From the NCBI GenBank assembly GCA_035551935.1, contig DASZMJ010000251.1, forward strand, positions 1-29,305: a stretch of DNA of 29,305 nucleotides, read 5' to 3'. A program made the position numbers and the translations under genes. Positions 22,410-29,305 of the stretch are shown here, piece after piece. The stretch comes from DASZMJ01 sp035551935. GTDB lineage: Bacteria > Planctomycetota > Planctomycetia > Isosphaerales > Isosphaeraceae. How positions within the stretch are numbered: the stretch's first letter is position 1; every line of letters begins with the position of its first letter. Under the pieces are notes generated by a model. That model saw nothing but the letters and a program-made list of their open reading frames with translations. It was not told the origin of the DNA and searched no databases.

Positions 22410-23344
22410 GGCACACCCAAGCCTTTCAAGGCCTCGGCGTTCGCGGTCCGGTCGGCCTCCGTCGGCGCGACGTAGCCGCCCTGCTTGGCGAGGTCGGCCC
22501 CGTTGACGATGTAGTACCGCACGAACTTCGCGACCTCCGGCCGCTTCAAGGCCGACTTCTTGACGTAGATGTACAACGGGCGGGACAGCGGCGCGTACGA
22601 CTTCGACAGGATCGTCTCCGGGCTGGGCAGGACGGGCTCGGCCTTGTCGTCCTTGCGGATCGGGACGGCGCGGAGCCTCGAGGCGTTGGCGGCGAAGTAG
22701 GCGTAGCCGAAGTAGCCGAGGCCGTCGGGCTCGCCGGCCACGCCGCTGACCAGCGTGTTGTCGTCGGCGCTGGCCTGGACGTCCTGCCGCTGCTTCTTGG
22801 CCTTGCCGACGATCGCCTCGGTGAAGAACTCGAAGGTCCCCGAGTCGTTGTCGGGGCAGTACAGGACGATCTTGCGGCCGGGCCACGACGGGTCGAGGTC
22901 CTTCCAGGTCGTCGCCTTGCTGCCGGGCTCCCAGAGCGTCTTGAGCTGCGCGACGGACAACGACTTCACGAAGTCGTTCTTCGGGTTGACGACGACGGTG
23001 ATGCCGTCGTAGCCGACGAGGAACCGCTGCCACTCCAGGCCCTTGGACTTGGCCTCGGCCTCTTCCTCCGGCTTTGCCGCCCGCGAGGCGTCGACGATGT
23101 CGACCTCGCCCCGCAGGTAGGCGCCGAAGCCGCCGCCGGTGCCGTGGTTGCCGACGATGACCTGGATCGAGTCGTCCTGGGCCGCGAACCCCTCCTGCGC
23201 GGCCTTGCTGATCCGGAAGACGGTGCTCGAACCGTCGACCTGGATTGGTTTCGCCCCGCCAACGCCGGACGAGGATGTCCCGCTCTGGCCGCAGCCGGTG
23301 AGCCCCGCCAGGGCCGTCAGGACGATGACACGCGGAATTCGCAT
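22406..23344 (-). CDS. pstS: Phosphate-binding lipoprotein PstS
   Basis: The extracytoplasmic receptor that delivers phosphate to PstCA. The N-terminus MRIPRVIVLTALAGLTGC is a lipoprotein signal with lipobox LTGC (C18), so the mature protein is lipid-anchored. Phosphate contacts typical of PstS are visible: DGSSTVF (37-43), HGTGGGF, VDASRAAK and NDSGTFEFF. It has 312 residues, within the family range. ATG 23344 gives the best signal peptide; a GTG at 23362 would add six residues. It is the first gene of pstSCAB, preceded by a Pho box and TAGAAT, so it should be induced when phosphate is scarce. Confidence 0.95.
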   Translation of the reverse strand: MRIPRVIVLTALAGLTGCGQSGTSSSGVGGAKPIQVDGSSTVFRISKAAQEGFAAQDDSIQVIVGNHGTGGGFGAYLRGEVDIVDASRAAKPEEEAEAKSKGLEWQRFLVGYDGITVVVNPKNDFVKSLSVAQLKTLWEPGSKATTWKDLDPSWPGRKIVLYCPDNDSGTFEFFTEAIVGKAKKQRQDVQASADDNTLVSGVAGEPDGLGYFGYAYFAANASRLRAVPIRKDDKAEPVLPSPETILSKSYAPLSRPLYIYVKKSALKRPEVAKFVRYYIVNGADLAKQGGYVAPTEADRTANAEALKGLGVP

Positions 23345-23728
23345 CGCAGCTCGCTGCCTCACACGGGGTCGTGACCTAGTCTCCGGAGGGAATCGACCGC
23401 GATTCTATCAGCCCTCCGTGAAGATCGTGTGAAGTCCTGATGCCGACCGAACGTGGCCGCGGCGGCCGTGGCTGTCGCCGATGGAGAGTGGAGTGGCCGA
23501 GTCGTTGAGCTTTTTTTTTGCTGCGCCCTGGACGGACGCGCTCATGCACAGTACCTTGTGTCTGACGAAGGCTCCGCCCCGCCTCTCCGGCCCGATGGTC
23601 CGGGCCAACCGCATCGGCCCGCCCGCGACCGCCCCGGTTCCGCCCGAGGAATGCCCCGGTTCCGCCCCGAGCGTCGCCTCGCGCGAGCGCCCGGCACTGT
23701 CACCCCATCGGTAGGACGGCCCCACGCG
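23345..23728. promoter_or_regulatory. Divergent intergenic region pstS / rho
   Basis: These 384 bp carry the Pho-box promoter of pstS on the left and presumably the rho promoter on the right. A run of nine T at 23511-23519 stands out in GC-rich surroundings; it follows no clear stem. A frame in phase with rho is open back to 23453, but its translation shows no Rho-like domain, so I treat it as non-coding. No confident rho promoter was found. Confidence 0.4.
23402..23434 (-). promoter_or_regulatory. Pho box and promoter of the pstSCAB operon
   Basis: On the minus strand two 11-bp units, CTTCACACGAT (23424-23434) and CTTCACGGAGG (23413-23423), are followed after 5 bp by TAGAAT (23402-23407). 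A degenerate third unit may precede them (23435-23445). The spacing is close to that of the E. coli phoA promoter and has the same helical phase as the box upstream of the phoB-type gene. Start of transcription is expected near 23395, giving a leader of about 50 nt. Confidence 0.75.
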
Positions 23729-24895
23729 ATGTCCACGACCGCGACGCCGAGGTCACGAGCCACCCTCATGAGCAGCATGGCCGAGCGCACCCGATCCGGA
23801 GTCCTGGAACTCCATCCGAAGGGACACGGCTTCCTCCGCGACCCGGCCCGCGGCTACAAGGTGCAGGCCGACGACCCGTACGTCGGCGCGACATGGATCT
23901 CGAAGTACAAGCTCCGCCAGGGGACGCTGCTGGCCGGCCCGGTCGACCCGGCCGCCGCCAAGGGGCAGGGGCCACGCCTGTCGGACGTCACCGAGATCGA
24001 GGGCCGAGCCCCGGAGGCCATCGCCGGAGCCCGCGACTTCGAGGACCTGACCGCCATCGACCCCCGCGAGCCGATCCGCCTGGAGACCGGCGCCGAGCCG
24101 CTCGGGATGCGCGTCATGGACCTCTTGACGCCCGTCGGCAAGGGCCAGCGCGGCCTGATCGTCGCCCCGCCGCGGACGGGCAAGACGGTCCTGCTCCAGC
24201 AGATCGCCGCGGCCGTCGCCACGAATCACCCCGAACTGACCCTGATCGTCCTGCTGGTCGACGAGCGGCCCGAAGAAGTCACCGAGATGCGCCGGAGCGT
24301 CCGAGGCCAGGTCATCGCCTCGTCGAACGACCAAGACGCCGAGGAGCACATGCGCGTGGCGCAACTGGCCGTCGACCGCGCCAGGCGGATCGCCGAACGG
24401 GGCGGCCAGGCCCTCGTCCTGCTCGACAGCCTGACCCGCCTGGCCCGCGCCTACAACAAGGGGTCGAGCTCGGGCCGGACGATGACCGGCGGCGTCGACA
24501 TCCGCGCCCTCGACGTCCCCAAGCGCCTCTTCGGCGCCGCGCGGGCGTTCGACGAGGGGGGCTCCTTGACCGTGCTGGCGACCTGCCTGATCGAGACCGG
24601 CAGCCGGATGGACGAGGTGATCTTCCAGGAGTTCAAGGGGACGGGCAACATGGAGCTCGTCCTCGACCGCCGCCTCGCCGACCGCCGCGTCTGGCCGGCG
24701 ATCGACATCCAGCAGTCCGGCACCCGCAAGGAAGAACTCCTGCTCGAGGCCGAGACCCTCCGCCGCGTCACCTTGCTCCGCCGCACCCTCGCCGACATGA
24801 AGCCCGTCGAGGCGATGGAGGGCCTGGTCCGCCAGCTCGCCAAGTCTCCGACCAACCTCGCCTTCCTCGACCGCATCGGCCAGTCGCAGAAGTGA
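23729..24895 (+). CDS. rho: Transcription termination factor Rho
   Basis: The hexameric RNA helicase that ends transcription at Rho-dependent sites. The cold-shock-like RNA-binding fold is at about 22-70 (GVLELHPKGHGFLRDP, YVGATWISKYKLRQG). The ATPase has Walker A APPRTGKT (146-153), Walker B ALVLLDSLTR (228-237, D233), the Q/R-loop region and the C-terminal KSPTNLAFL. At 388 residues it is shorter than E. coli Rho (419) because the N-terminal helix bundle is almost missing, as is the long insert of some other phyla. ATG 23729 is preferred, with only AGGA 12 nt before it; ATG 23768 or 23777 are alternatives. It is divergent from pstS and probably a single-gene unit. Confidence 0.94.
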   Translation: MSTTATPRSRATLMSSMAERTRSGVLELHPKGHGFLRDPARGYKVQADDPYVGATWISKYKLRQGTLLAGPVDPAAAKGQGPRLSDVTEIEGRAPEAIAGARDFEDLTAIDPREPIRLETGAEPLGMRVMDLLTPVGKGQRGLIVAPPRTGKTVLLQQIAAAVATNHPELTLIVLLVDERPEEVTEMRRSVRGQVIASSNDQDAEEHMRVAQLAVDRARRIAERGGQALVLLDSLTRLARAYNKGSSSGRTMTGGVDIRALDVPKRLFGAARAFDEGGSLTVLATCLIETGSRMDEVIFQEFKGTGNMELVLDRRLADRRVWPAIDIQQSGTRKEELLLEAETLRRVTLLRRTLADMKPVEAMEGLVRQLAKSPTNLAFLDRIGQSQK

Positions 24896-25285
24896 ACCTA
24901 GTTTAATTAACGTAGATTGATATATTGGAGGACTTGCGACTCATCGCGCGATCGTTGTTTTTTTTGAAACACACCGGGGGAGGACTCTTGACAGACAGGA
25001 TGGGCTGACGCATGCTCCAACAAATCGTGCCGAGTCGATTTCCGATGTGGCAACCATGGCGAGGTCAAGCGATGTGGCCGATCACCGAGAGCCGTCGATC
25101 CCGCCCTCGACACACACACACACACACACACGGTAGCATGTATTCTTGAGATTCTTGAAGGGCGATCTCTCCTCAACGCCACGCCGCTGTCGCCCGCCGT
25201 CCACGCCCCCACTGAGCACCGTTTGAGCGACCGCGGCCCTCACCTCCGCATGGAACACCAGTTCCATCCGCATCGCAAAGGCGAC
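24896..25285. other. AT-richer intergenic region after rho, with T-run and (AC)11 microsatellite
   Basis: No gene is seen in these 390 bp, which are clearly less GC-rich than the genes around them. They hold a T8 run (24958-24965) just after the self-complementary ATCGCGCGAT (24943-24952), a possible intrinsic terminator for rho although the stem is poor, and an (AC)11 dinucleotide repeat at 25110-25131. AAAGG shortly before 25286 is the probable ribosome site of the next gene. Confidence 0.5.
25110..25131. repeat. (AC)11 dinucleotide microsatellite
   Basis: Eleven uninterrupted AC units. Tracts this long are rare in bacteria and are prone to slipped-strand length change. It lies about 155 bp upstream of the unknown gene at 25286, so length changes could alter promoter spacing or be neutral. 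Confidence 0.9.
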
Positions 25286-26701
25286 ATGTCTCGATCCATG
25301 TTCGCCGAGCGCCGACTTCATCCTTCCCCCCATCACAGGTTCCTTCTCGCCGGGCACTCGGCGCATCCGAGTCGCCACGGTGCCGGCCACAGGCCGGGTC
25401 AGGAGGCTGTCCATACCGCCGCGTATGGCGACCCAACGCCGGGCATCAACTTCACCTACGACGGCACCGGATTCCCCATCCAGGTCTCGGGCAACAACTA
25501 TGCGGACGACATCGGCGGCTATGTCGGGGCCTATCTGACACCCGCCTATGGCTACGGGAACTTCGAGAGCGTCGAATGGAAGGTCGACGGGGCGGTCGCG
25601 TACCAGACCTTCGACCCGAACAACGGCCTCATCGACACGCCACTCTCAACGGACATCGTCCATAACGCGCCGAATCCGCAGGCCGGTATGCCGTCCGATA
25701 CCCTCCCCTGGTACTGGAACGACGTCTCAGGCACTCATACGGTCACGGTGATCGCCACCTACGTCAGCGGGCTCGTTGCCCCCGCGCTCACGCTGAACGT
25801 CGCCGTCGATACGCCGACCGTCACCGAATTCAAGCGGGTCTTCCAACCCCTGGTTTTCAGGGCGGACAAGGTTCCCAACGGCCAGGGTGGTACGACGGAC
25901 TACGTTGGTTTCTTCCAGAACACGCGGAATGCCGACAACACGGGCAAGGATTACGGGAACGTCTTCACCGCGGACGTCACGACCAAGAATCGGGGCGGGT
26001 ACTTCGCCTTTCTCCAGCTCGGCCAGGTCAACGGTCAGGTCGTGCAGCACACCGACGGCCTCGCCGTGCGCCAGTCGCCCGAGGGGCAGTGGGCGTTCGA
26101 CTCGCCGCGCAATCCGGTGGATCTCGAGCATGCATTTATGGCGGTCGGCACAAACGACAAGACGACGGGGTGGGTCTCCCAGCAGTTCGGCGCGAACAAA
26201 CAGGCCAACCTGCCGCAAGATGGCCTGACGCCTGCCGTAACCGGCACGAACGGGTATCCGGACCTGCCCGCTAACTCGTCGAAGTTCATCCAGGACAGCC
26301 CCCAGATGAAAGAGACGGTCTCCCATTATTCAATGGGAGACAATTATCTAGATAAAATGTCTCTTGATAACACCTTTATGACCTACTTGATGTTCAGGCC
26401 GGACGGGAAGTCCGACTGGTACGCTATCGCGGACATGACCTGGAGCATTGACGGTTCCGCCACCTTCAAGGGGCCCGGTGATCGTTCGGAGGCGTATTAC
26501 GAAGACACCGCGAACAATTGGACGGTGTCGGGCTCCGGTGCAGGCGGCGTCCCCTCCCCGACGCAACAGGACGCACAGAATCCGCAGCTCGGCACCGTCC
26601 GCAACTCGACCCCGAAGGCCACGGCCGGGTGGCTCCAGAGGATCCCGTTCGTCCCCCAGACTGACAGCTATATGCAGGAAACGACGTCCACCTGGGTCTG
26701 A
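25286..26701 (+). CDS. Protein of unknown function, possibly surface-associated
   Basis: I do not recognise this 471-residue protein. After a basic, His-rich N-terminus (about 1-45) comes a beta-rich segment, about 48-170, that looks like an immunoglobulin-like or PKD-type domain (WYWNDVSGTHTVTVIATYVSG). The rest is rich in Gly, Asn, Thr and aromatic residues, with TYLMFRPDGKSDWYAIADMTWSIDG near 370-395 and no Cys. No membrane segment or clear signal peptide is seen, yet the composition suggests an extracellular protein. ATG 25286 is chosen for AAAGG 4-5 nt upstream; ATG 25250 and 25298 are also in frame. Base composition is less GC-rich than neighbouring genes, with an AT-rich, palindrome-bearing patch at 26318-26400, which hints at transfer. 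It stands alone. Confidence 0.7.
   Translation: MSRSMFAERRLHPSPHHRFLLAGHSAHPSRHGAGHRPGQEAVHTAAYGDPTPGINFTYDGTGFPIQVSGNNYADDIGGYVGAYLTPAYGYGNFESVEWKVDGAVAYQTFDPNNGLIDTPLSTDIVHNAPNPQAGMPSDTLPWYWNDVSGTHTVTVIATYVSGLVAPALTLNVAVDTPTVTEFKRVFQPLVFRADKVPNGQGGTTDYVGFFQNTRNADNTGKDYGNVFTADVTTKNRGGYFAFLQLGQVNGQVVQHTDGLAVRQSPEGQWAFDSPRNPVDLEHAFMAVGTNDKTTGWVSQQFGANKQANLPQDGLTPAVTGTNGYPDLPANSSKFIQDSPQMKETVSHYSMGDNYLDKMSLDNTFMTYLMFRPDGKSDWYAIADMTWSIDGSATFKGPGDRSEAYYEDTANNWTVSGSGAGGVPSPTQQDAQNPQLGTVRNSTPKATAGWLQRIPFVPQTDSYMQETTSTWV
26318..26355. repeat. Two perfect palindromes inside the unknown gene
   Basis: GTCTCCCATT (26318-26327) and AATGGGAGAC (26332-26341) form a perfect 10-bp stem with a 4-base loop. 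Three bases later TTATCTAGATAA (26344-26355) is a perfect 12-bp palindrome. Both are in frame within coding sequence and lie in an unusually AT-rich patch. Confidence 0.8.
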
Positions 26702-26847
26702 TCGTTCTCGCGCGGATGGTCCTGGGGGCGCCTCGCCTTTGGGACCTCCGGCCGATCGAACGACAACGGCAAGAATGCCCTGCGTAGCGGTGACAGAGAT
26801 TAGGCCGCAGGCCGCTCCCCAGTGCTTCACGTTAACGAGAGCCATTC

Positions 26848-27417
26848 ATGCGCCCGCCCCGCGTCCGGTGCAGATTGCGTACGCTGATGGCCTTGGTCGC
26901 GGTGACGGCCGTCCTCCTCGGCGTGTTCTCGGCGCGGGTCGCTCGGTTCCAAAGGATCGCGGGACGACATGCGGATCAAGTTAAAACACTTTATAAACAC
27001 GAGATGTACGACCTATCAAATAAATCGGTAATATTTTCTTATATGAATGGAGGACCTTTATATAGTGCCTCCTCGAACGACTGGCGTGAGGCCGAGGCCG
27101 CGCGTGTGGGTCGCCGGCGGTCCTACCACGACCGGTTGCAGCGGAAATACGAGCAGGCCGCCCGCCGCCCCTGGCTCCCCGTCGCCCCCGACCCGCCCGA
27201 TCCCGCCGAGGCCTCGAGCCTGGCCGGCGAGACAAGCGACCCGACCATTCGTGTCTTGGAAAACGAATATCTCTTGCAAACCCTTGCGTTTACCCGCGGC
27301 GACCGCGAGGAGGCCGCCTGGCTCCTCGGCATCGACCGGCGGACGCTCGACCGGAGGCTCGCCGAGTCCACGATCGCCCCGGCGGCCGGCCTCCCAGCGA
27401 GGTCGGCGAGTGAGTGA
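26848..27417 (+). CDS. Single-pass membrane protein with C-terminal Fis-type helix-turn-helix
   Basis: A 189-residue protein. Residues 9-27 (RLRTLMALVAVTAVLLGVF) form one membrane segment after a basic start, as in a planctomycete family of short proteins that also show YHxxLxxKYExAAxRPWLPVxPDPP; here that is residues 93-117. Residues 138-172 (NEYLLQTLAFTRGDREEAAWLLGIDRRTLDRRLAE) match the Fis/NtrC C-terminal helix-turn-helix well (AAxLLGIxRRTLxRxL). The union is odd: positive-inside would place the C-terminus outside the cytoplasm, where it could not meet DNA. Codons 44-73 are AT-rich, unlike both flanks. ATG 26848 fits the family start; its ribosome site (ACGAGAG) is weak. Function unknown; a membrane-tethered regulator or a decayed fusion are both possible. 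Confidence 0.65.
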   Translation: MRPPRVRCRLRTLMALVAVTAVLLGVFSARVARFQRIAGRHADQVKTLYKHEMYDLSNKSVIFSYMNGGPLYSASSNDWREAEAARVGRRRSYHDRLQRKYEQAARRPWLPVAPDPPDPAEASSLAGETSDPTIRVLENEYLLQTLAFTRGDREEAAWLLGIDRRTLDRRLAESTIAPAAGLPARSASE

Positions 27418-27429
27418 GGGTCACGGGGC

Positions 27430-29305
27430 TCATTCCTTCACGTCGCCCCACGCGAACTCGCCCGAGTCGACGCCCCAATCGTCGCCGAAGAACCCCGCGG
27501 CGCGGATGGCGAGCTTCCCGTCGTCCAGGCCCAGGACCGTGAGGTCGGGGAACGCGGCCCCGGAGACGAAGTAGGGGAGATTCGCGGTCAATCGCATCCC
27601 CGCGAGCCCCGTCGCGGCCACCGCGGCCACGCTGGCGCGATGGCTGCCGGGACGCGGGCGAAGGAACAGGCAGGCGAGGGAGTCGCCCTGGAATTCACGC
27701 CCGCCGACCGCGATCGACCCGCGCCGGACCTGGACCGGCGAGCCGCCGAGCAGCGGGTCCCACGCGGCATTGGTCTCGGCGTTACCGTAAAGGATGACCC
27801 CGCGGTCGCGGTCGGCGTTGGGATCAAAAGCTGTATCCGCAATGAGATCCACCGAGCCGTTGCCGCGATACCAGAAGGTCTCGGCGTCGTAGCGCGCCTT
27901 GGCCAAGGTCGCGGCGTTCTCGGCGGCGTCTCCCTTCGTGCCGAAGACGAGCACGAAGCGGTGGCGGAACGCCTCCTTGAACGGCCCGGACCGGTGCGAC
28001 CCCTTGAGCGCCGGGTCGGGTGCCGAGGCCGCGTGCCAGGCGTCGCCCCGCCGCTCGAACCGGAGGCGCCGGGCACCGGCCGGCCGTTCCGTCGGACCGG
28101 GCCCCTTGCCGTCGAGCTCGACGACGACAGGCCCGCCGGTCGGGACCGGGTCGAGGTCGAGCGCCAGCCGCGACACGTTGTCGGTCGTGCCTCGGAACCG
28201 TCGAAGGCCGGGGTCGAGCCGGAGATGGATCGCGCTCGGGCGGAGGGGGTGGACCTGCGCGAGGACCTCGGCCCAGGAGGATCGCGACGAGACGCCGGGG
28301 TTGGCGGTGACGAAGTCGACCTGCCGGACCTCGTCGAGGGCGGGCAAGGTCCGTCGAGCGAAGAGGTCGAACATCGGGGCCCAGTCGACGCAGTCGGTCC
28401 CCGGCTCGTCCGAGGCATCCCACCAGTGCCCCGCGCCGGGCTGCTCGAAGGCGTGGAGGTCGCGGTGGAACTCCTCCAGCCGCTTCCTCATCGTCCGCGC
28501 CTGGACGACGGGGACGTTGTCGTCGGCGTCGCCGTGGAGGATGTAGACGCCTTGATTCGCGTAGTTCGTCGCCAGACCGAGGGTGTCGCTCGGGCATGCG
28601 GCGCGGAGGAACATCTCCTGGATCGCATTCGGCGCCTCGGGCCTCCGTGCGCCGGCATACGACCAGAAGCTGATCCAGCCGGCGCTCGGGCCGATCGCGG
28701 CGAAGCGGTCGGGGAACGTCGCGCCGACCTGCCAGGTGCCGTGCCCGCCCATCGAGTGGCCGGTCAGGTACGTCCGCCTCGGGTCGGTGCCGAGCCGCTG
28801 CTGCGCGTGCTCCAGCACCTCGATCGCGTCGAGCCGGCCCCAGTCCTCCCAGTCGAAGCCGAACGGCCGCCGGTTCGTCGGCGCGACGATGTGACCCCAC
28901 GACTTCGGCTCGTACGCCTCCGCCTGGCCGATCGCCTCGACCCCCGCGCCGTGCAGGCTCAGGAAGAGTGCCGGCTTCGACCTCCCGGCCGGATCGCCGA
29001 CCGGCCGCGCCGGGTTCACCGCGTAATACTGGACGCTGCCGTCGATGTCACTCACAAATGTCACTTTGTAACTTTGATCCCTCGTGCGGACCCGGAGCTT
29101 GATCGTGGTCGAGTCGAGCGTCTCTTCGCCGCGGAGGAGCTTGATCGTGACGGGATGTTCGCCGGGTCGGTCGATGGCCGGGGTCCGGAAGCGAAACCCA
29201 ACTTTACGGGCGCCGAGGGGTGGGAGGGGCGGGACGGGCGTCGTCGTCTGGTCGGCAACGATCGCGAGGCCGCTCGCGGGGGCGTCGTCGGCGTTGAGGA
29301 CGACG
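27430..29305 (-). CDS. Alpha/beta serine hydrolase, prolyl-oligopeptidase-like (5' end outside the window)
   Basis: A large hydrolase of which 624 residues are visible. The same frame stays open from GTG 29064 to the right edge and its translation (for example HPVTIKLLRGEETLDSTTIKL) continues sensibly into YKVTFVSDIDGSVQYYAVNPA, so the gene is cut by the window and 29064 is not the real start. The catalytic domain has oxyanion-loop SLHGAG, nucleophile Ser in GHSMGGHG (codon 28753-28755), acid Asp in HGDADDNVP (around 28521) and His in GAGHWW (around 28428). The pattern is that of prolyl-oligopeptidase-like or feruloyl-esterase-like enzymes. About 260 residues follow, probably beta-rich and of unknown role. 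Its 3' end is convergent with the small membrane protein, 12 bp away. Substrate unknown, likely exported. Confidence 0.85.
   Translation of the reverse strand, partial: VVLNADDAPASGLAIVADQTTTPVPPLPPLGARKVGFRFRTPAIDRPGEHPVTIKLLRGEETLDSTTIKLRVRTRDQSYKVTFVSDIDGSVQYYAVNPARPVGDPAGRSKPALFLSLHGAGVEAIGQAEAYEPKSWGHIVAPTNRRPFGFDWEDWGRLDAIEVLEHAQQRLGTDPRRTYLTGHSMGGHGTWQVGATFPDRFAAIGPSAGWISFWSYAGARRPEAPNAIQEMFLRAACPSDTLGLATNYANQGVYILHGDADDNVPVVQARTMRKRLEEFHRDLHAFEQPGAGHWWDASDEPGTDCVDWAPMFDLFARRTLPALDEVRQVDFVTANPGVSSRSSWAEVLAQVHPLRPSAIHLRLDPGLRRFRGTTDNVSRLALDLDPVPTGGPVVVELDGKGPGPTERPAGARRLRFERRGDAWHAASAPDPALKGSHRSGPFKEAFRHRFVLVFGTKGDAAENAATLAKARYDAETFWYRGNGSVDLIADTAFDPNADRDRGVILYGNAETNAAWDPLLGGSPVQVRRGSIAVGGREFQGDSLACLFLRPRPGSHRASVAAVAATGLAGMRLTANLPYFVSGAAFPDLTVLGLDDGKLAIRAAGFFGDDWGVDSGEFAWGDVKE

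Noticed and set aside
20503..22416. A single 637-codon frame that could suggest a PstC-PstA fusion
   Set aside because: Only its last 317 residues look like PstA. The earlier part is an out-of-frame reading of pstC, which has its own good frame.
23453..23728. N-terminal extension of Rho of about 90 residues
   Set aside because: The extension has no similarity to Rho domains, contains the T9 run and has no good ribosome site at its start.
29061..29258. A short minus-strand frame near the right edge
   Set aside because: It overlaps in another frame the true upstream part of the hydrolase gene, which is open to the window edge.

Overview
This is high-GC DNA from what is very probably a planctomycete of the Isosphaeraceae/Gemmatales type; the assignment is inferred from gene content, not from a marker gene. 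The signs are an N-terminal LEERTML motif (LEPR-XLL type) on a giant surface protein, a short membrane protein of the planctomycete 'RTLMALVAVTAVLLG' family, ATTGCGG-type minisatellite repeats beside a gene start, a divergent planctomycete-type sigma factor, and many TTG/GTG starts. The high GC makes long open frames opposite nearly every real gene; these are shadows and were left out.

Layout. 1-564: non-coding, with a small palindrome/repeat cluster. 565-2448 (+): secreted CocE/NonD-type hydrolase, overlapping tail to tail with a sigma-70-type factor (2419-3240, -). 3623-4777 (+): TPR protein, divergent from the sigma factor. 5038-9057 (+): 1339-residue surface protein joining a putative HExxE metallopeptidase-like head to RTX-like repeats. 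A large hairpin (9073-9131) separates it from a convergent, translationally coupled pair: a double-domain KaiC-type ATPase (10717-12231, -) followed by a hybrid histidine kinase (9165-10724, -). 12508-13500 (-): PfkB sugar kinase; 13569-15575 (-): FtsH; 15871-16902 (-): thioredoxin reductase. 17139-17453 (+): csrA with a C-terminal tail that runs into the end of the convergent phoB-type regulator (17392-18099, -). 18215-19399 (-): M20 amidohydrolase. 19623-23344 (-): pstB, pstA, pstC, pstS, transcribed pstS to pstB. 23729-24895 (+): rho. 25286-26701 (+): unknown, compositionally atypical protein. 26848-27417 (+): small membrane protein carrying a Fis-type helix-turn-helix. 27430 to the right edge (-): serine hydrolase cut by the window.

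The best-integrated unit is phosphate acquisition. The regulator gene and the pstSCAB operon are each preceded by 11-bp-periodic CTTCA direct repeats followed by TAGAAT at the same helical phase, which identifies the regulator as PhoB/PhoP-like and suggests the repeats are the Pho box of this lineage. No phoR or phoU is in the window. The pst genes are tightly coupled, with TTGA stop/start overlaps at pstS-pstC and pstC-pstA. The KaiC-histidine kinase pair is a second signalling unit. FtsH, TrxB, Rho and CsrA are housekeeping.

No clearly new multi-gene system was found. The most unusual items are the shared Pho-box architecture, the surface protease/RTX fusion, the membrane protein ending in a Fis-type helix-turn-helix, and the csrA/phoB coding overlap.
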